This document shows positions 22,344 through 35,092 of a stretch of DNA of 64,000 nt, piece by piece. The stretch is from Neopestalotiopsis rosae (taxonomy: Eukaryota > Ascomycota > Sordariomycetes > Amphisphaeriales > Sporocadaceae): NCBI GenBank assembly GCA_023078685.1, contig JALGAS010000003.1:5704001-5768000 (forward strand). The letters run 5' to 3'. The notes beneath the pieces were generated by a model. That model was not told where the DNA came from, ran no database searches, and saw nothing but the letters and a program-made list of their open reading frames with translations. How positions within the stretch are numbered: the first letter of the stretch is position 1; every line of letters starts with the position of its first letter. The position numbers were made by a program, and so were the translations under genes.

Positions 22344-24104
22344 TCAGACCTTGCCATCTTCCGCGCGGAACGTCTGAGAAACGAACTCTTGGAATTTCCG
22401 CGGGGGTATCCTGGCAGCATAAGCAGCGTCCACCTCGGGTGTCGTCAAACCAGTCGTGTCCGGGACCAGCCAGAATGCAGCTGCCCCGAGCAAGAGCGTC
22501 GTGACTGCGTAGATGAATCCAGTCCGAGCGCCGAGATTGCCAGTATCCACATTGTACATGTACGGCGTGACGAAAATGAAGAGCCACGAGGTGAGTGTTT
22601 GCGTAAAGACGCCGAGGGCCATGGACTTTGCGCGCAAGTGGTACGACGGGATCTCGGCGGCGACGGGCCACGCCGCGGCTTGCAGCGTCGAGGCGGTCAG
22701 CGAGATGAGCACGTTCATGAGCACGGCAATGGCCCAGAGGGCGCCTTCGCCGGGCACCCAGTACAAGGCGCCGATGATGACCATGAAGACGAAGTTGATG
22801 ACGAGACCAGTCATGATGACGTTGCGGCGGGTGAACCTTTTTAGGTACAGGCCACTGGCTGCAATGATGACGAGTGCCAGACCAAAGCCCCCGATGCCAA
22901 TGTCAAAGGCGTGAATGGCTTCGAGGCCTGCCGTGATGAGAAAGTATATATTTTGCGAAAGGAATGCCGCCCCTGATGCATTGGTGAGGGAAAAGAGTAG
23001 CACAATGGTCAGTGTCCTCTTGAGATGAGGGCCTGAGAAGCAAGCTGCATAGGAGCCTTTATCCTCTTGAGTCGCCTGTTCCATTTCGATATCGTTTATC
23101 AAGCACGCAAGTCGATCGTCTGTCTGTTGGCTGTTTCCGTAAACTCGTCGCATCACGGCCCGAGCCGCTTCTGTATTGCCTCGTGTGATCAGATAGACTG
23201 GAGACCTGTACGAACCCTACATTAGCTTGAGATGGAGTGCGTGGGATCTGGGTAGACTTACTCTGGTGCGAATGCCCAGGCAATCACGGCAATACCGCCA
23301 ACAGCCCACTGCAGGGCAAAGACAAACCGAAACGCGGACTCGTTTATGACAGGTACATATGCTCTTATCACTCCCAGGCAGACGGCCTGAGTCATGATGA
23401 CGAAGGCAACCAGCCACGTCTGAATGGGCGCTCGAAGTCTCAGTGGTGCAATCTGTAATCTCTCAGCATTTGTCAGAGGTTGACTCTCAGTAAGACTATA
23501 CATACCTCTCCTGCATAGGTCGTGGCAATGGAATAAACGCAGCCGATACCTAGACCTGACACCATCTTTCCGGCCAGCAGAGTACCTCGCGCTGTTGCGA
23601 TGAACTGAATGGCAGTTCCGACCAAGGTCAGACACGCCCCTGCGCACGCAGGCCACTTTCGTCCCAGTCGTGCTGAGATCCAGCCGGCCAAGATGGCTCC
23701 AATGGCCTGCATGAGCGAAGACATGGCTGTCCACAAAGACGTCCAGAGGGAGGGCAGGTAGGGTCCTGAGGCGTTCATGTCACCAAAGTACAACAGGAAC
23801 GCGGGCATGGAAATGGATGCACCGTTGACGGTGACATCGTAGCCAAAGACGAGACCGGCTGTGAATGATACGGAGCCTGCCAAAGTTGTCAATGATTTGA
23901 AATCACAATAATGGCACCGCGACAAGAAGACGCACATATCAGAGCAGGTCGCCAATACTTGGCCAAGATGGCGGGAATGCCGAGTTCGCGATCGACATCA
24001 TCTTCAGCTTGTGCGCGTTGGACTGCTGGGTCCAGGGCAAACGACTCTTCGACGTGATCTGCATGAGCCGCACCCAAGACAGCAAGTTTGTGGGATGAAG
24101 ACAT
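22344..24104 (-). CDS. MFS sugar transporter (hexose/oligosaccharide type)
   Basis: Four exons (24104-23936, 23876-23506, 23452-23262, 23205-22344; introns of 59, 53 and 56 bp) encode 530 residues with about 12 membrane helices. A ~50-residue acidic cytosolic N-terminus precedes helix 1 (VSFTAGLVFGYDVTVNG). The loop between helices 2 and 3 has the MFS signature ISARLGRKW. Helix 6 is followed by the sugar-porter motif PESPVYL, a variant of PESPRWL. The long central cytosolic loop and the second six-helix half (from TIVLLFSLTNASGAAF) follow. It is divergent from the GH43 gene with a 466-bp shared promoter, so uptake of the sugar or oligosaccharide cleaved by GH43 is a reasonable inference. Substrate specificity cannot be read from the sequence. 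Confidence 0.9.
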
Positions 24105-24570
24105 CGCAAAGTTTCTGTGACTTGAATCGCGGCTTGCGACCTAGTGTGTCCACCTGCATCTGCATAATAGACGGGGTTCAAGACACATAAATACCCCATA
24201 TCAATGCCTCCCGGCAATTCCGCCATTGACAACAAGCTGAAATAGATCTAGTGCCCCTATTGTAGTATAAACAACAATTACCCCCAGTCCAATCTGTACC
24301 TATAGGGCTAAGATGAATTATGATCCCTGGCCATTGATCTGGGGTAAATCCGGGGTGCGGGGAAGTCAAAGTGAGCTCGGGGGTAATTAACCCATGTGGC
24401 TGAAGGGGTTCGTAACTCCGACCGTCAGTCTGGCTGCCTAGATCATATCACGTTCAAAACTTGTTCGGGAGTTCCGGGATGGATAAGATTACTGTGCCAT
24501 CCTTGTCATCATAAACATTGACCGCATTCCCTAAACTCTAATCCAAAACTGTAGCATTTCGCGTGTCACT
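24105..24570. promoter_or_regulatory. Bidirectional promoter with CreA-like and XlnR-like sites
   Basis: Between the sugar transporter and GH43 starts there are matches to the CreA repressor consensus SYGGRG: CTGGGG at 24339-24344, CCGGGG at 24350-24355, GCGGGG at 24357-24362, and CCCCAG (reverse CTGGGG) at 24282-24287. GGCTAA at 24306-24311 fits the XlnR/Xyr1 activator site GGCTAR. TTACCCCCAG and CTGGGGTAA form an imperfect inverted repeat around it. Consensus meanings come from Aspergillus/Trichoderma knowledge; occupancy here is inferred. Confidence 0.55.
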
Positions 24571-26196
24571 ATGAAAATTTCCAACCCCATCATTCGCGGC
24601 TTTGCGCCAGATCCTTCCATAGTCTTTGTAAAAGAGACATTCTTCTTGGTGAACTCGTCTTTCCACGTCTTTCCCGCCTTGCCTATATACGCCTCGAAAG
24701 ATCTCCAGAACTGGCAACTCATAAGCCATGCCATTTCCAACCCTTCATATCTGGACTTGTCCAAGTCATTCGTAAAACATATCCCGCTGCCAGATGACAA
24801 GTCACTCGTTGTCACTGGGGGCCTGTTCGCTCCGACTATTCGCTACCATGACGGGACATTCTACATCGTATGCACGAATGCTTACGAGAATGAGGCTGGC
24901 GACCATATCTTTCAGAACTTTCTGATCAGCTGCCCCGAGAACAAAATCTTCTCTGGTAACGGGTGGTCGGACCTCGTACCTTTTGACTTTCCTGGCATCG
25001 ACCCGGGTCTCTTCTTTGACCCCGAAACCGGCAATGCCTACCTCCACGGGTCCTATAGGACCGGACCACCATGGGCACCTGACTGTTCGATCCGCCAGTT
25101 CGAGATTGACGTGACTACCGGCAAAGCCTTATCCGAAACTCGCTTCCTATGGAAAGGAGCGGCCGGGAAGGATGACGCAGAGGGACCGCACATTTACCTC
25201 AAGGATGGCTGGTACTATCTGCTCACGGCGGAAGCGTCCACGTTTGAGGGTCATCAGATCAATATAGCGCGTTCTCGAAATATATGGGGACCTTACGAGA
25301 GCTGCCCGTCGAATCCGTTGTTGACGGCATTTGAAAAGGATGAAGCAGTTCGCTGGACCGGTCATGGAGATCTATTCCAAGATTCTCAGGGAAATTGGTT
25401 CTGCGTCCACCTGGGAATACAGTACGACAGTGACTGCCCGGGTCGCCATCCGCTCGGACGCGAAACCTTTCTCACGACAGTGGATTGGCCAAGTGGTGAA
25501 TGGCCCACGATTGCCCAGACGCAGATGGGTCTGGATATTGCCGGTGTCGATGGAAAGAAGACAGAGACCAAGAGTGTAATACCGAAGGCATCTAGCTCTG
25601 ATTCTGAATTAGAGGAAGTGTATATTTGCACACCAAATCTGGAGGACTACAAACAGTCTTCCGGATCAACGCGAACGTACTCTCTGCGGGCACAAGAGAC
25701 CACTCTTTCCACGCCTTTGGGCACAACAACATTTCTTGGTCGAAGACAGCGATCCCTGACAAGTGAGGCAGTTTGCACTCTTCAAATCCCCGGTCCGGGA
25801 GAAACGAGTGTGCGCCGTGCGGGACTGGCCGTCTACAAAGATTGTCTTCGACATCGCTCTATTTACTTTGATCCCACGACAAAGACCATAACGCTGGAAA
25901 GTGTCTCACTGCGAAATCCGAAACCAAGTGGATTGGACTTGACGACCAAGTTGCCACCTAGCAGCACATCGATCAAGTTCAAGATCAAGAGTGAGCCAGG
26001 AAAGTATTCATTCTTTTGGTGCGACGGCACGGACAGCGCCAAGGAGGAATGGCAGATAGCCCTCGAGATGGATTCGATCCTCCTGTCAGCTCGAGACATG
26101 ACTGGTACTATATTTGGTATCTTTGCATCTAAACAGGGAGACGGTAGTGGTTCGGACGGGGATTGGGTGCAGTTTGACGGCTTTGCTGTGGAATAA
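24571..26196 (+). CDS. GH43 family glycoside hydrolase (xylosidase/arabinofuranosidase-like)
   Basis: A single exon encodes 541 residues. The five-bladed propeller catalytic residues are in place: general base Asp14 in FAPDPSIV, pKa-modulating Asp144 in GIDPGLFFD, and general acid Glu204 in DAEGPHIY. Further GH43 landmarks are APTIRYHDGTFYIVCT, GHGDLFQDSQGNWFCVHLG and GRETFL. The C-terminal ~200 residues form a beta-sandwich-like accessory domain (EAVCTLQIPG, AGLAVYKDC) as in GH43 beta-xylosidases and related enzymes. No signal peptide is present, so it probably acts inside the cell on imported oligosaccharides. This fits the divergent MFS transporter and the CreA/XlnR-like promoter. Whether the substrate is xylo- or arabino-oligosaccharide is not decidable from sequence alone. 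Confidence 0.9.
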   Translation: MKISNPIIRGFAPDPSIVFVKETFFLVNSSFHVFPALPIYASKDLQNWQLISHAISNPSYLDLSKSFVKHIPLPDDKSLVVTGGLFAPTIRYHDGTFYIVCTNAYENEAGDHIFQNFLISCPENKIFSGNGWSDLVPFDFPGIDPGLFFDPETGNAYLHGSYRTGPPWAPDCSIRQFEIDVTTGKALSETRFLWKGAAGKDDAEGPHIYLKDGWYYLLTAEASTFEGHQINIARSRNIWGPYESCPSNPLLTAFEKDEAVRWTGHGDLFQDSQGNWFCVHLGIQYDSDCPGRHPLGRETFLTTVDWPSGEWPTIAQTQMGLDIAGVDGKKTETKSVIPKASSSDSELEEVYICTPNLEDYKQSSGSTRTYSLRAQETTLSTPLGTTTFLGRRQRSLTSEAVCTLQIPGPGETSVRRAGLAVYKDCLRHRSIYFDPTTKTITLESVSLRNPKPSGLDLTTKLPPSSTSIKFKIKSEPGKYSFFWCDGTDSAKEEWQIALEMDSILLSARDMTGTIFGIFASKQGDGSGSDGDWVQFDGFAVE

Positions 26197-29100
26197 CGAC
26201 GGCACTTCCCTCGTGATTCCTGACGAATGGAGTAGATAGCAGGACTCGTCTTATTAAAACTTAACTTTTATGCAGATGTTTCAACCGCTCTCATTCGTAT
26301 TCATGAAAGTTGAAGACTTTGGGCCAGGATATTACTTACATATGTCCATGCTCTCCTATCATCACGCACCTCAATGTTGATTCAAACACGATGGCCACTC
26401 ACTATTAGCTTTGCACATGTGGTTCTCATCTGAGTACATGGGTATCGTCGCTCTTTCCTCGACTATGGGTCGCGTCGTGCTTTCCCACATAGGGATTCAG
26501 CTTTAGCAGGGAGACAGCAAGGAAGGAACTAGACACTCGTATTGGGGACCTTATTAGTGTAAATAAGCAGCCTCTTGTCAACCAGTGAATGTGAAAGGCT
26601 GAATGGAGCCATGGAAAGAACTAGCTACGGTGGAACCGGGTTGTAGAGCCTTTACTTTGGTTTCCTGGCCGAGCCGTTAACGACTGAGACTGCGCTGGCC
26701 AGGCAAAATCAACACTCATTGATGAAGTGTTGTTTTCCGAGTCTGGTGTTCGAGCAATCGACCCAGGCTTCTTTTTTGACTTTTTCTCACACTCTGGCGA
26801 TCGCCGATGTTCACCTACTTTCATGTTCTCCTGGTATCTTTTCATCACTTATCTCCTATCTCTAAACTCTGCATGCTCCTACCTCGCGGGCGTCCCTCTT
26901 GGTGACAATCTTTTGTACGCATACTTGCACCTACTACTGGAGGCGAGACGAAGCGCTACGTAGCATCAGAGTGTCAGCTCGAGGCCCGCTCGAGAGTTGA
27001 TGAGAATTAACCGAAAGGACCTACATGAAAACCCAAAAGACGTTACCTGTCCTAACAATTCAAGAATTTATGTCATGTAACGATGGGCAAGCGCGTATCC
27101 ACCATGGTCTTCTTGAAGTCGACGCCACAAATCTTGGTCGTGTCCAGACGTCAAAAACAGTCAGCGCCACGACACCAGCCACTTGACATGAGCAATCACC
27201 CTAGCACCTATGGATGCAGTTTTGAACTGTTCGACAATCTTTGGTCCTCATATCTCCAAGTCTAAGTTCTCTCTCATTTTATTAAACGCTTCTCCCCCTC
27301 CCTCCCTCTGTCATGAGAAATTAGACGGTGTATTCCTCGGCCATTAGTGGACGACGTTATGGCCAATCAGAAGTGAGATCCTGACTCGCTGGAGCTGCTC
27401 GTGTGATGTGCATAAGATAGCGCTGAACCGCGAATCCACCGCGGGGCATCAATCGCTGCCCCACTGCTGTTGAGCAGGGACATGGGAGACAGGAACCACT
27501 GACTATATCGGGAGGGGCTTCCATCGGTACGTTGAAGCTGAATATTGATCGAGTTCAATGTTGTATTTGACAGATGAGATTACTAGGAACCAGTCGCATC
27601 GTTTGATAACCGCCAGAAACCTCAAAGCAACGCTCTCTTGGTCAGTCTATGGCAACGTTGCAAAATGTCTTGCAATCCTGCCATGCTGATATCACCCTCG
27701 TAGTCCATATTTGGCCATTTTGTACCACGATGGACAAGCTTTTGACAGGGTTGACCGCAAGTCTAGGCCGAGTATATCCATGGGGCATTTCCCCAAATGG
27801 AATTTGATCTCTTGACACATGCTTTTTCTCGATCTCCCAGCACTCACTCGACCTCCAACACCTACATACCTTGCCTACCTACCCTTGCACCTCCCATCGT
27901 CTAATCGGCGGAACCATCCGAGAAAAGTCCCGTCATCTTATCTGGACTGCTGCCAAGTGCTCCTCCCCCGCGTTATTTCATCTCGTCCTCCTGACTCCTG
28001 CATACCGCCTGCCCAGGGTCGATCAGTCAAGTTCCTAGGTAGACGTCCATTATGTAACATGTCAAGGCTCGTCCCATGGCGACAATATTAGGTTACGTGC
28101 ATCTAGCAGCCGGCAAACGCCCATGATCGACAATCTCATGCATCTGCTTTCTTTAGAGATGCAAGGGGTTCGCCAAGCTCAAGGATCATGCAGCTCTATT
28201 TATTCCTTATTTTACGCGCGGTTCTCGCGTTGAGACAGTGGCTTGATTATGTAAGTCCGTACCACCAGCTATCTACTGGAATGTGCATTTGCGCCGTCGC
28301 AGGAACGACGACCAAATGCCCGCCACCGCGTCTTGGGCCCAGCCTCTCTCCTCTCTATCTGAGTCAAGATGATGCCATGTGCGGGCGCGCCGCGCCGTTA
28401 GGAGGCAATTGCCGGTGTATCACAAGGGCCGTCGAGCGACTGACACTGGAGTGGCTCGAGTGGGTATAATGCGGTGAATGCAACCCTGCGATAAGGCAAA
28501 CTCCAACACCAGCTACCCGCGTGCCCCCAAGGAACAAGCTCTCCCCATTAAATGACCCCACGACCCTTGTGTACATAATCCAATAAGACCCGCGAGCGCT
28601 TCCCATCTCAAAGCTGCTAATTTCGGTCCGTTGGAAGCCCCGGCGAACACGCTAGAATTGAGCCTCCCCTCCTGACATATCAATAGTCGCAAGTCGCTCG
28701 CAAGTCACCTTCTCTGTCCGTAGTCGGGCCATGTCATTTGGGCCGGTCGTATGGGCGAAATGAAACATCGCAGGCAGATTATCATGTCTTCAGCATTCCT
28801 GGTGGTGGGCATGGACCCATGTTTTTGGTCGGCTTGCTAGCAAAAATGCCCCGTCCAAGATAGCTCCGGCCTCTCCTACGGGAACAAGAGACCACACTGG
28901 AATGCAAGTAAATCTCTCTATCGTCGGGTATCCATACATTTGCACTTCACTGGGGGGCACATGACAAATGGCAACGTTGCCCGCCATATCATGGATTATG
29001 GTCCGTCGGCTTGGGACTTGGAGGTGAGCAAACAAAGGAGTCATCTCGTGGGCACCACTTTTGGAAAATCATCGGTGGCCAAGTAGAGGCATCGTACAGC

Positions 29101-29275
29101 ACCGATACCCGCGTTCCTTATCTTTGTTGAGCGGCTCTAGGTATAAGTATAGTCGTTGATGAACTAACGACCTGTTTGTTTTGCCCATCCACTGCAACGA
29201 TCCCTTCAGCCCTGATTCTTTGCTGCTACTCAACTATTGTTTTCTCTTGATTCTGTTATCAGTTCACTCCCTACA
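26197..29275. other. 3.1-kb intergenic region upstream of chitinase
   Basis: Only short open frames without recognisable domains occur. Pyrimidine-rich stretches appear near 27270-27310 and 27820-27900. The last ~400 bp, including a CT-rich segment leading to the ATG at 29276, is the likely chitinase promoter. No transposon, tRNA or repeat was recognised. Confidence 0.4.
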
Positions 29276-30822
<1,547 letters not shown>

Positions 30823-31238
30823 GAAAGCTTCCTGGTAGAAGGTCGGCTCTCACGGGCTCGCCCATCTTTGTCATCGTATTTGATGCATTTTCTTCTCTTC
30901 ATTTCCACTGGCGTTGAGCGTTTGACCTGGGGAGGTCTTTTGTTTATTCTGTATCGATTTGAATTCTTTTTTCTTGCATGGCGGTATGCTGTGGTTCCAT
31001 TACAGCCTGGGTACTGGCATGGACGATTATGGTCCGCATCAATATGAGCGGCTTTTTCTCTTTTCTTCTTCTCTTCTCCTCTTCAATGATACCTCAGATT
31101 ACATTGATGTTTTTTCATAGCGTATATATTACAAGATCATGAATTACAATATCCCCTTCTAGACATTTTCCCTTAGGCTCATTCCTCACTCTTCGAACTT
31201 GCGCGCCTGCTCCCACAAGGACCCAACGGTGCAATCCG
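30823..31238. other. Convergent 3' region after chitinase
   Basis: These 416 bp are T-rich and contain CT repeats (about 31050-31085). They hold the 3' ends of two convergent genes; nothing else was seen. Confidence 0.4.
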
Positions 31239-32123
31239 CTACCAACAACAGACACCATCTGGCGGCTGACGATAAAACGTATACCAAGATTCGTAGTTAT
31301 CCATCTCAATGTAAAAGTAAGGTTGAAGCATGTTTGCACAAATATGCATCCAATCCTCGTTGTCCTGTATATCCCCATACTCATCCGTCCTCTCTTCAAC
31401 TGATAGCGGCTCTTCCCAGCCCTTGATCATATTCACACACCCACTCCAGAGGTCCATGTAATTACCCGGGGCACTCAAGTCATTGGGGTAATACATGACG
31501 CTCCGCAGCGCCTCCTCGTCGATCTGGATGAAATACGTATAACGCGAGCTCCGATCCCAAGAGGCATCACCAGTGTCGACATCAGGCTTCTCCCCGCGCA
31601 CCCAGTCCCTCCACCGCCTTCTCAAGACCTCGTGCGAAGCCCCCTCGAGCTCCGGGTCTTCGATGATGGGCCAGTCGAGACTGTCGGCAATCTGCGGCGC
31701 GTCCGACTCGGCTATGCGCTGCCGTATATTCTCATTGACGAGCCGCTTGAACTCTTGCCAGGTCCCCTCCAGCTCCGGCTTGTAGGTGCACCGGTAAACG
31801 ACCCAGCCCCATTTCGCTTCGCCGTGTAGGTCGAGCTGCCACTGCACTGTGCGCTCTGGAGACCATTCTTCACCACTATATGGATCGGTACTTTTTTGTT
31901 GGACACTTGATGATAATTTCCGGTACGACGAACTGTTGAATGCATGGGTTGGTTGCACCCGTCCGAGTACCTTGGAGAGCCTGTCTTGATGGTGCGACAA
32001 CGGCGTCGGGGATTGGTAAAATGTAATTGACCGCGACGGGCAAACGACGCGTCTCAAAGCGGACCCAGGCAGCTGAACCTTCGCACACAGCCATGGGCTT
32101 CTCGAAGTCACGTTCAATATCAT
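31239..32123 (-). CDS. Conserved fungal protein of unknown function (WGWVVYRCTY-type)
   Basis: One uninterrupted frame of 294 codons starts at an ATG at 32123, with a TGA a few codons upstream. The N-terminal ~80 residues are Ser/Arg-rich and poorly structured. The core from about residue 100 contains WGWVVYRCTYKPELEGTWQEF, IEDPELEGASHEVLRRRWRDW, a Tyr/Trp/Asp-rich middle, and EDWMHICANMLQPYFY, ending in CCW. Proteins with a D/KWGxVIYRTTY start followed by such acidic/aromatic repeats form a large, lineage-expanded family of uncharacterised Sordariomycete proteins; that link is from general familiarity. Whether the weakly conserved N-terminus is real, or begins in an upstream exon, is uncertain. 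Confidence 0.65.
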   Translation of the reverse strand: MILNVTSRSPWLCAKVQLPGSALRRVVCPSRSITFYQSPTPLSHHQDRLSKVLGRVQPTHAFNSSSYRKLSSSVQQKSTDPYSGEEWSPERTVQWQLDLHGEAKWGWVVYRCTYKPELEGTWQEFKRLVNENIRQRIAESDAPQIADSLDWPIIEDPELEGASHEVLRRRWRDWVRGEKPDVDTGDASWDRSSRYTYFIQIDEEALRSVMYYPNDLSAPGNYMDLWSGCVNMIKGWEEPLSVEERTDEYGDIQDNEDWMHICANMLQPYFYIEMDNYESWYTFYRQPPDGVCCW

Positions 32124-32787
32124 CCTGAACTCTCACTTGGTCATTCCTAGGGACAATTAGAAAGATACGAGGATAAGGATACAGAAAGCAAGCATTTCAT
32201 GTGACACAACTTCTCTCAATAGTTGATGCTTACTGGTGGCTGAAGTTCGCCGGGCGGGGCGATCGGTGGTTAGTTTGGAGCATGCGCTACTAGCGTCCAG
32301 GCTGCCATAACCCCCCATGTTTGTACTTCCTTGTGCTGGCTCCACTGTACATGTCGCAGAGTATAATGCACACCCCAAATCAGATTCAACACTTAGAAAA
32401 GCATACCTCGTCATATAGCCATTTTTGAAGAGAAAAAGGTTAAAATGGAAAAGAAAAAAAACTTGAGATATTATACTTTTTGGGTAAGTTAAGTGACCAA
32501 GTATAATGAAACCTTTCTAATGTATCACGAAGCGACAAGAAACTATCCATGGGCCTAGCAGTGGCCTGAAGTACAATCTGTTACGCCCGTGGCACTGAGC
32601 GTGGGTATCTGGTACGGATCACACGAAGGAAAACAACGGAGATCATGGCAAGAAAATCCATAACTAGCTAACAAGCCCGCGAGAAGATAGTGATCGGTGA
32701 TGGGGATCAACAGTCTTCAATGTGTGGCAATCGTAGCAAAAGTGGGATGCAGAAGGGAAGTACTTAGAGCATGTCAGCTCTGGGTAA

Positions 32788-32825
32788 GCTAGCACTAGTA
32801 CCAGTGGTTGGTACTAGCACGTGAC
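32788..32825. repeat. Palindromic GGTACTAGCACGTGAC element, copy A
   Basis: Left arm GCACTAGTACCA and right arm TGGTACTAGCAC form an imperfect hairpin with a 5-base loop, followed by GTGAC. The 16-mer GGTACTAGCACGTGAC (32810-32825) recurs exactly at 34160-34175 in the same orientation. It includes the E-box CACGTG. Confidence 0.6.
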
Positions 32826-33050
32826 GCAATCATACGGAAGGAAGCAAAGAAGAAGAAGATATAACGGTGAAAACGATCGGATAGTGCTAACTAGCCATGG
32901 AATATATCATGATCTCATGGAAATGGCCAAGCTCAAGTCGCAAAGCTGCATTATATAGGATTAGATGGGGATAGATGAGATATAGTACTGGCCATTCCCA
33001 AGGCCAAAGCACGCCGATCTCCAAACCTCTCTGAATTATACAAGATGGCC

Positions 33051-33076
33051 GGTACTGACAATCGGTACTAGCACGT
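33051..33076. repeat. GGTACTAGCACGT element, copy B
   Basis: GGTACT at 33051-33056 is followed 7 bases later by GGTACTAGCACGT (33064-33076). The first 13 bases of the shared 16-mer match copies A and C exactly; after that the sequence diverges. Confidence 0.5.
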
Positions 33077-33140
33077 AAAAGAACAGCTTCCGCCCCAACT
33101 GCTTTGTCTACAAAATTATCCTTCTCTCGTCGATACCGAT

Positions 33141-33834
33141 CTAGAGATGTTCTTTGATGCATCTTGCCAAGCCAATAAGCCACGCCTTTTGGTCCCAAGG
33201 CTTCCTCGTCACGTCCTCCATCTGCTCGAGATCGTGAACATTCTGGAGTTTGAAATCAATGCCGATCAGAAATGGGCATTCGAGACATTGTAATCGTCGC
33301 AGAAGACCTTGACCAAGTCTGGAAACTTGACGATCGAGGCCATGCCCACAAGCCTGACGAGTGCGTAGGGTCAATCCGAACTGTGTGCTGTTCAAATGTC
33401 ACATCAGGATAAAAGTTGACATGTTCATCGGTCATTGAAAAGTTTCTTGCGCAAGGCCCAATTCCTGTGATTGATTCGAAGGTCGTTTCCTGTGTAGCGG
33501 CCGTATCTATGGACACACTCTGGTTGCATCCAGAAGACCGCCTTAGTGAACATTCAGACTGATCTGGAATTCGAATTCACTGGTGTTTGCGTTTCCGCAA
33601 ATGCGGCAACGCCAGGCATGGTAAATGGTGAGAAACATGGTTATTTTCTTTTTGAGTGTCGTAGGATGAAGTGGATAAGAGGTGATGATGGTTCGCGGCC
33701 ATGTCTGGATAAGAGCATGGTGAGGGCCGAGCAAAATTGTAGTCGTTCTCATCCCAATCCTCAATCTTGTGTCGGTAGGGGGGAATGCCACATAGGCGTT
33801 CAAGTACGGCTCCTGTGATTGCATTATTAGCCAC
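33141..33834 (-). pseudogene. Unresolved coding-like segment (gene remnant or intron-rich gene)
   Basis: Minus-strand frames here look protein-like rather than random: CGIPPYRHKIEDWDENDYNF (near 33780), CRICGNANTSEFEFQ (near 33590), then TDEHVNFYPDVTFEQHTV (near 33420), continuing one base out of frame as VRLVGMASIVKFPDLVKVF. Stops and frame changes separate them and no clean intron set was found. The CxxC segment may be zinc-ribbon-like. No family could be named. Confidence 0.25.
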
Positions 33835-34134
33835 TTTTGTATATCGCCAGCGATATACAGGTCAAAAATCAATTGCAATACTTACAAGGCCAGTCTCCTA
33901 TGCAGTGTGATACCAGATAGATACTTGTAAGGCCCTGCAAGGGCGGCGAAGTCACTGGTACACGTGGAACGACCAGAAGAACGAAGTGAAAGTAGGATGA
34001 GTGAATGTATCTAGCTGCAAGAGGCCACACAGTAGGAGTGAGCAGGACAAAACTGATCAATCTACTGATGGCAAAGGGTGCGAGCCAAAGTGGGTGAGAG
34101 GGAGAAGAGGGCGGAAATGCCGTGCTGGCTGGAG

Positions 34135-34175
34135 GTGCTAGTACTAGTACCTTGGTAGGGGTACTAGCACGTGAC
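34135..34175. repeat. Palindromic GGTACTAGCACGTGAC element, copy C
   Basis: GTGCTAGTACTAGTACC (34135-34151) and GGTACTAGCAC (34160-34170) are inverted arms around a short loop, followed by GTGAC. The right side is identical over 16 bases to copy A. Confidence 0.6.
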
Positions 34176-35092
34176 AGGATCGTTATATAGAGCAAGTGAT
34201 GAATAATAATTAGAGGAAATCATGAATAATGAGTAGAGAAAGTTATAAAGGATGAGGCGAGCAGAGGTCCTCTGAATCGGTCAGTAATGTGTTGATTTCG
34301 AAGTAGGTGTGAAAAGGAAAAGAGAAAAGACAGACCACCGTGGGGCAGGATGACACTTGAGTACCTATTTGGCCTTGGAGCGGGAACAACAAACAAGCAT
34401 CTATGAAGAATGGAAAGAACAACAGTACTGACTCACCTCTCTGTTCCATCATTCAGTGACGTTGTCCCGTCTCTGAAGTCAGTGACTATCGCCGGGTATG
34501 TTGCTTCCGTGACTGCATGTCGCACTTGAGCAGTTGCGAGCAGGTCTGATTGCAATTTCCCTGGAATAGATATCCAAATTTGTCCTCTCGTGGTTTCTGT
34601 TGCGGCCTGACCTGGTTGGTACGGCACAGGAAACATCATTCCACATTCTCGATTCTGGAGTTAAGCACGGTGTCTTTATTAGCAGGTCAGAATAAGCTTC
34701 AGCCTAACACACTTCGAAATATAATTCTAGCATGATGAGTTCATGTAGCATAGCATGGGTTCATATGAATATAAGTTCTTCTGTTGTTAATTTGAAATAA
34801 TATGGCTCACCAGAATTCTTTTCATCGTCGGACTCGAAATTCAGTTATCATATATTCCTTTGAAATATCGCTTCCACCGGATTTGCATATTCTAATTTTC
34901 CTCTAGTTTGGCGATTCGGTCATTGAAACTTTTTATTTATATATCTTAACACGATTGCTCGCGCTTCGGAAGTCAGAAAGAGTTCTTGTTGATAAATATT
35001 GCTCGATAAATGACTGCGGAATAAATACGATTATAGCATTAGTCGAAATTGTATGTCAAGTGGAACTATTCTTTTTTTCCCCTTGGTCCTCC

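Larger units (their letters stand above)
32124..35092. other. Repeat-bearing accessory intergenic region
   Basis: Three kilobases without an intact gene. It contains three copies of a GGTACTAGCACGT element (32810, 33064 and 34160), two of them in larger imperfect palindromes, and a minus-strand coding-like segment (33141-33834). AT-rich DNA follows from 34650 to 35060. The mixture suggests mobile-element or gene-decay history. Confidence 0.45.

Noticed and set aside
31115..31399. Minus-strand frame overlapping the 3' end of the gene at 31239-32123
   Set aside because: It overlaps that gene in another frame and starts inside it; it has no coding character.
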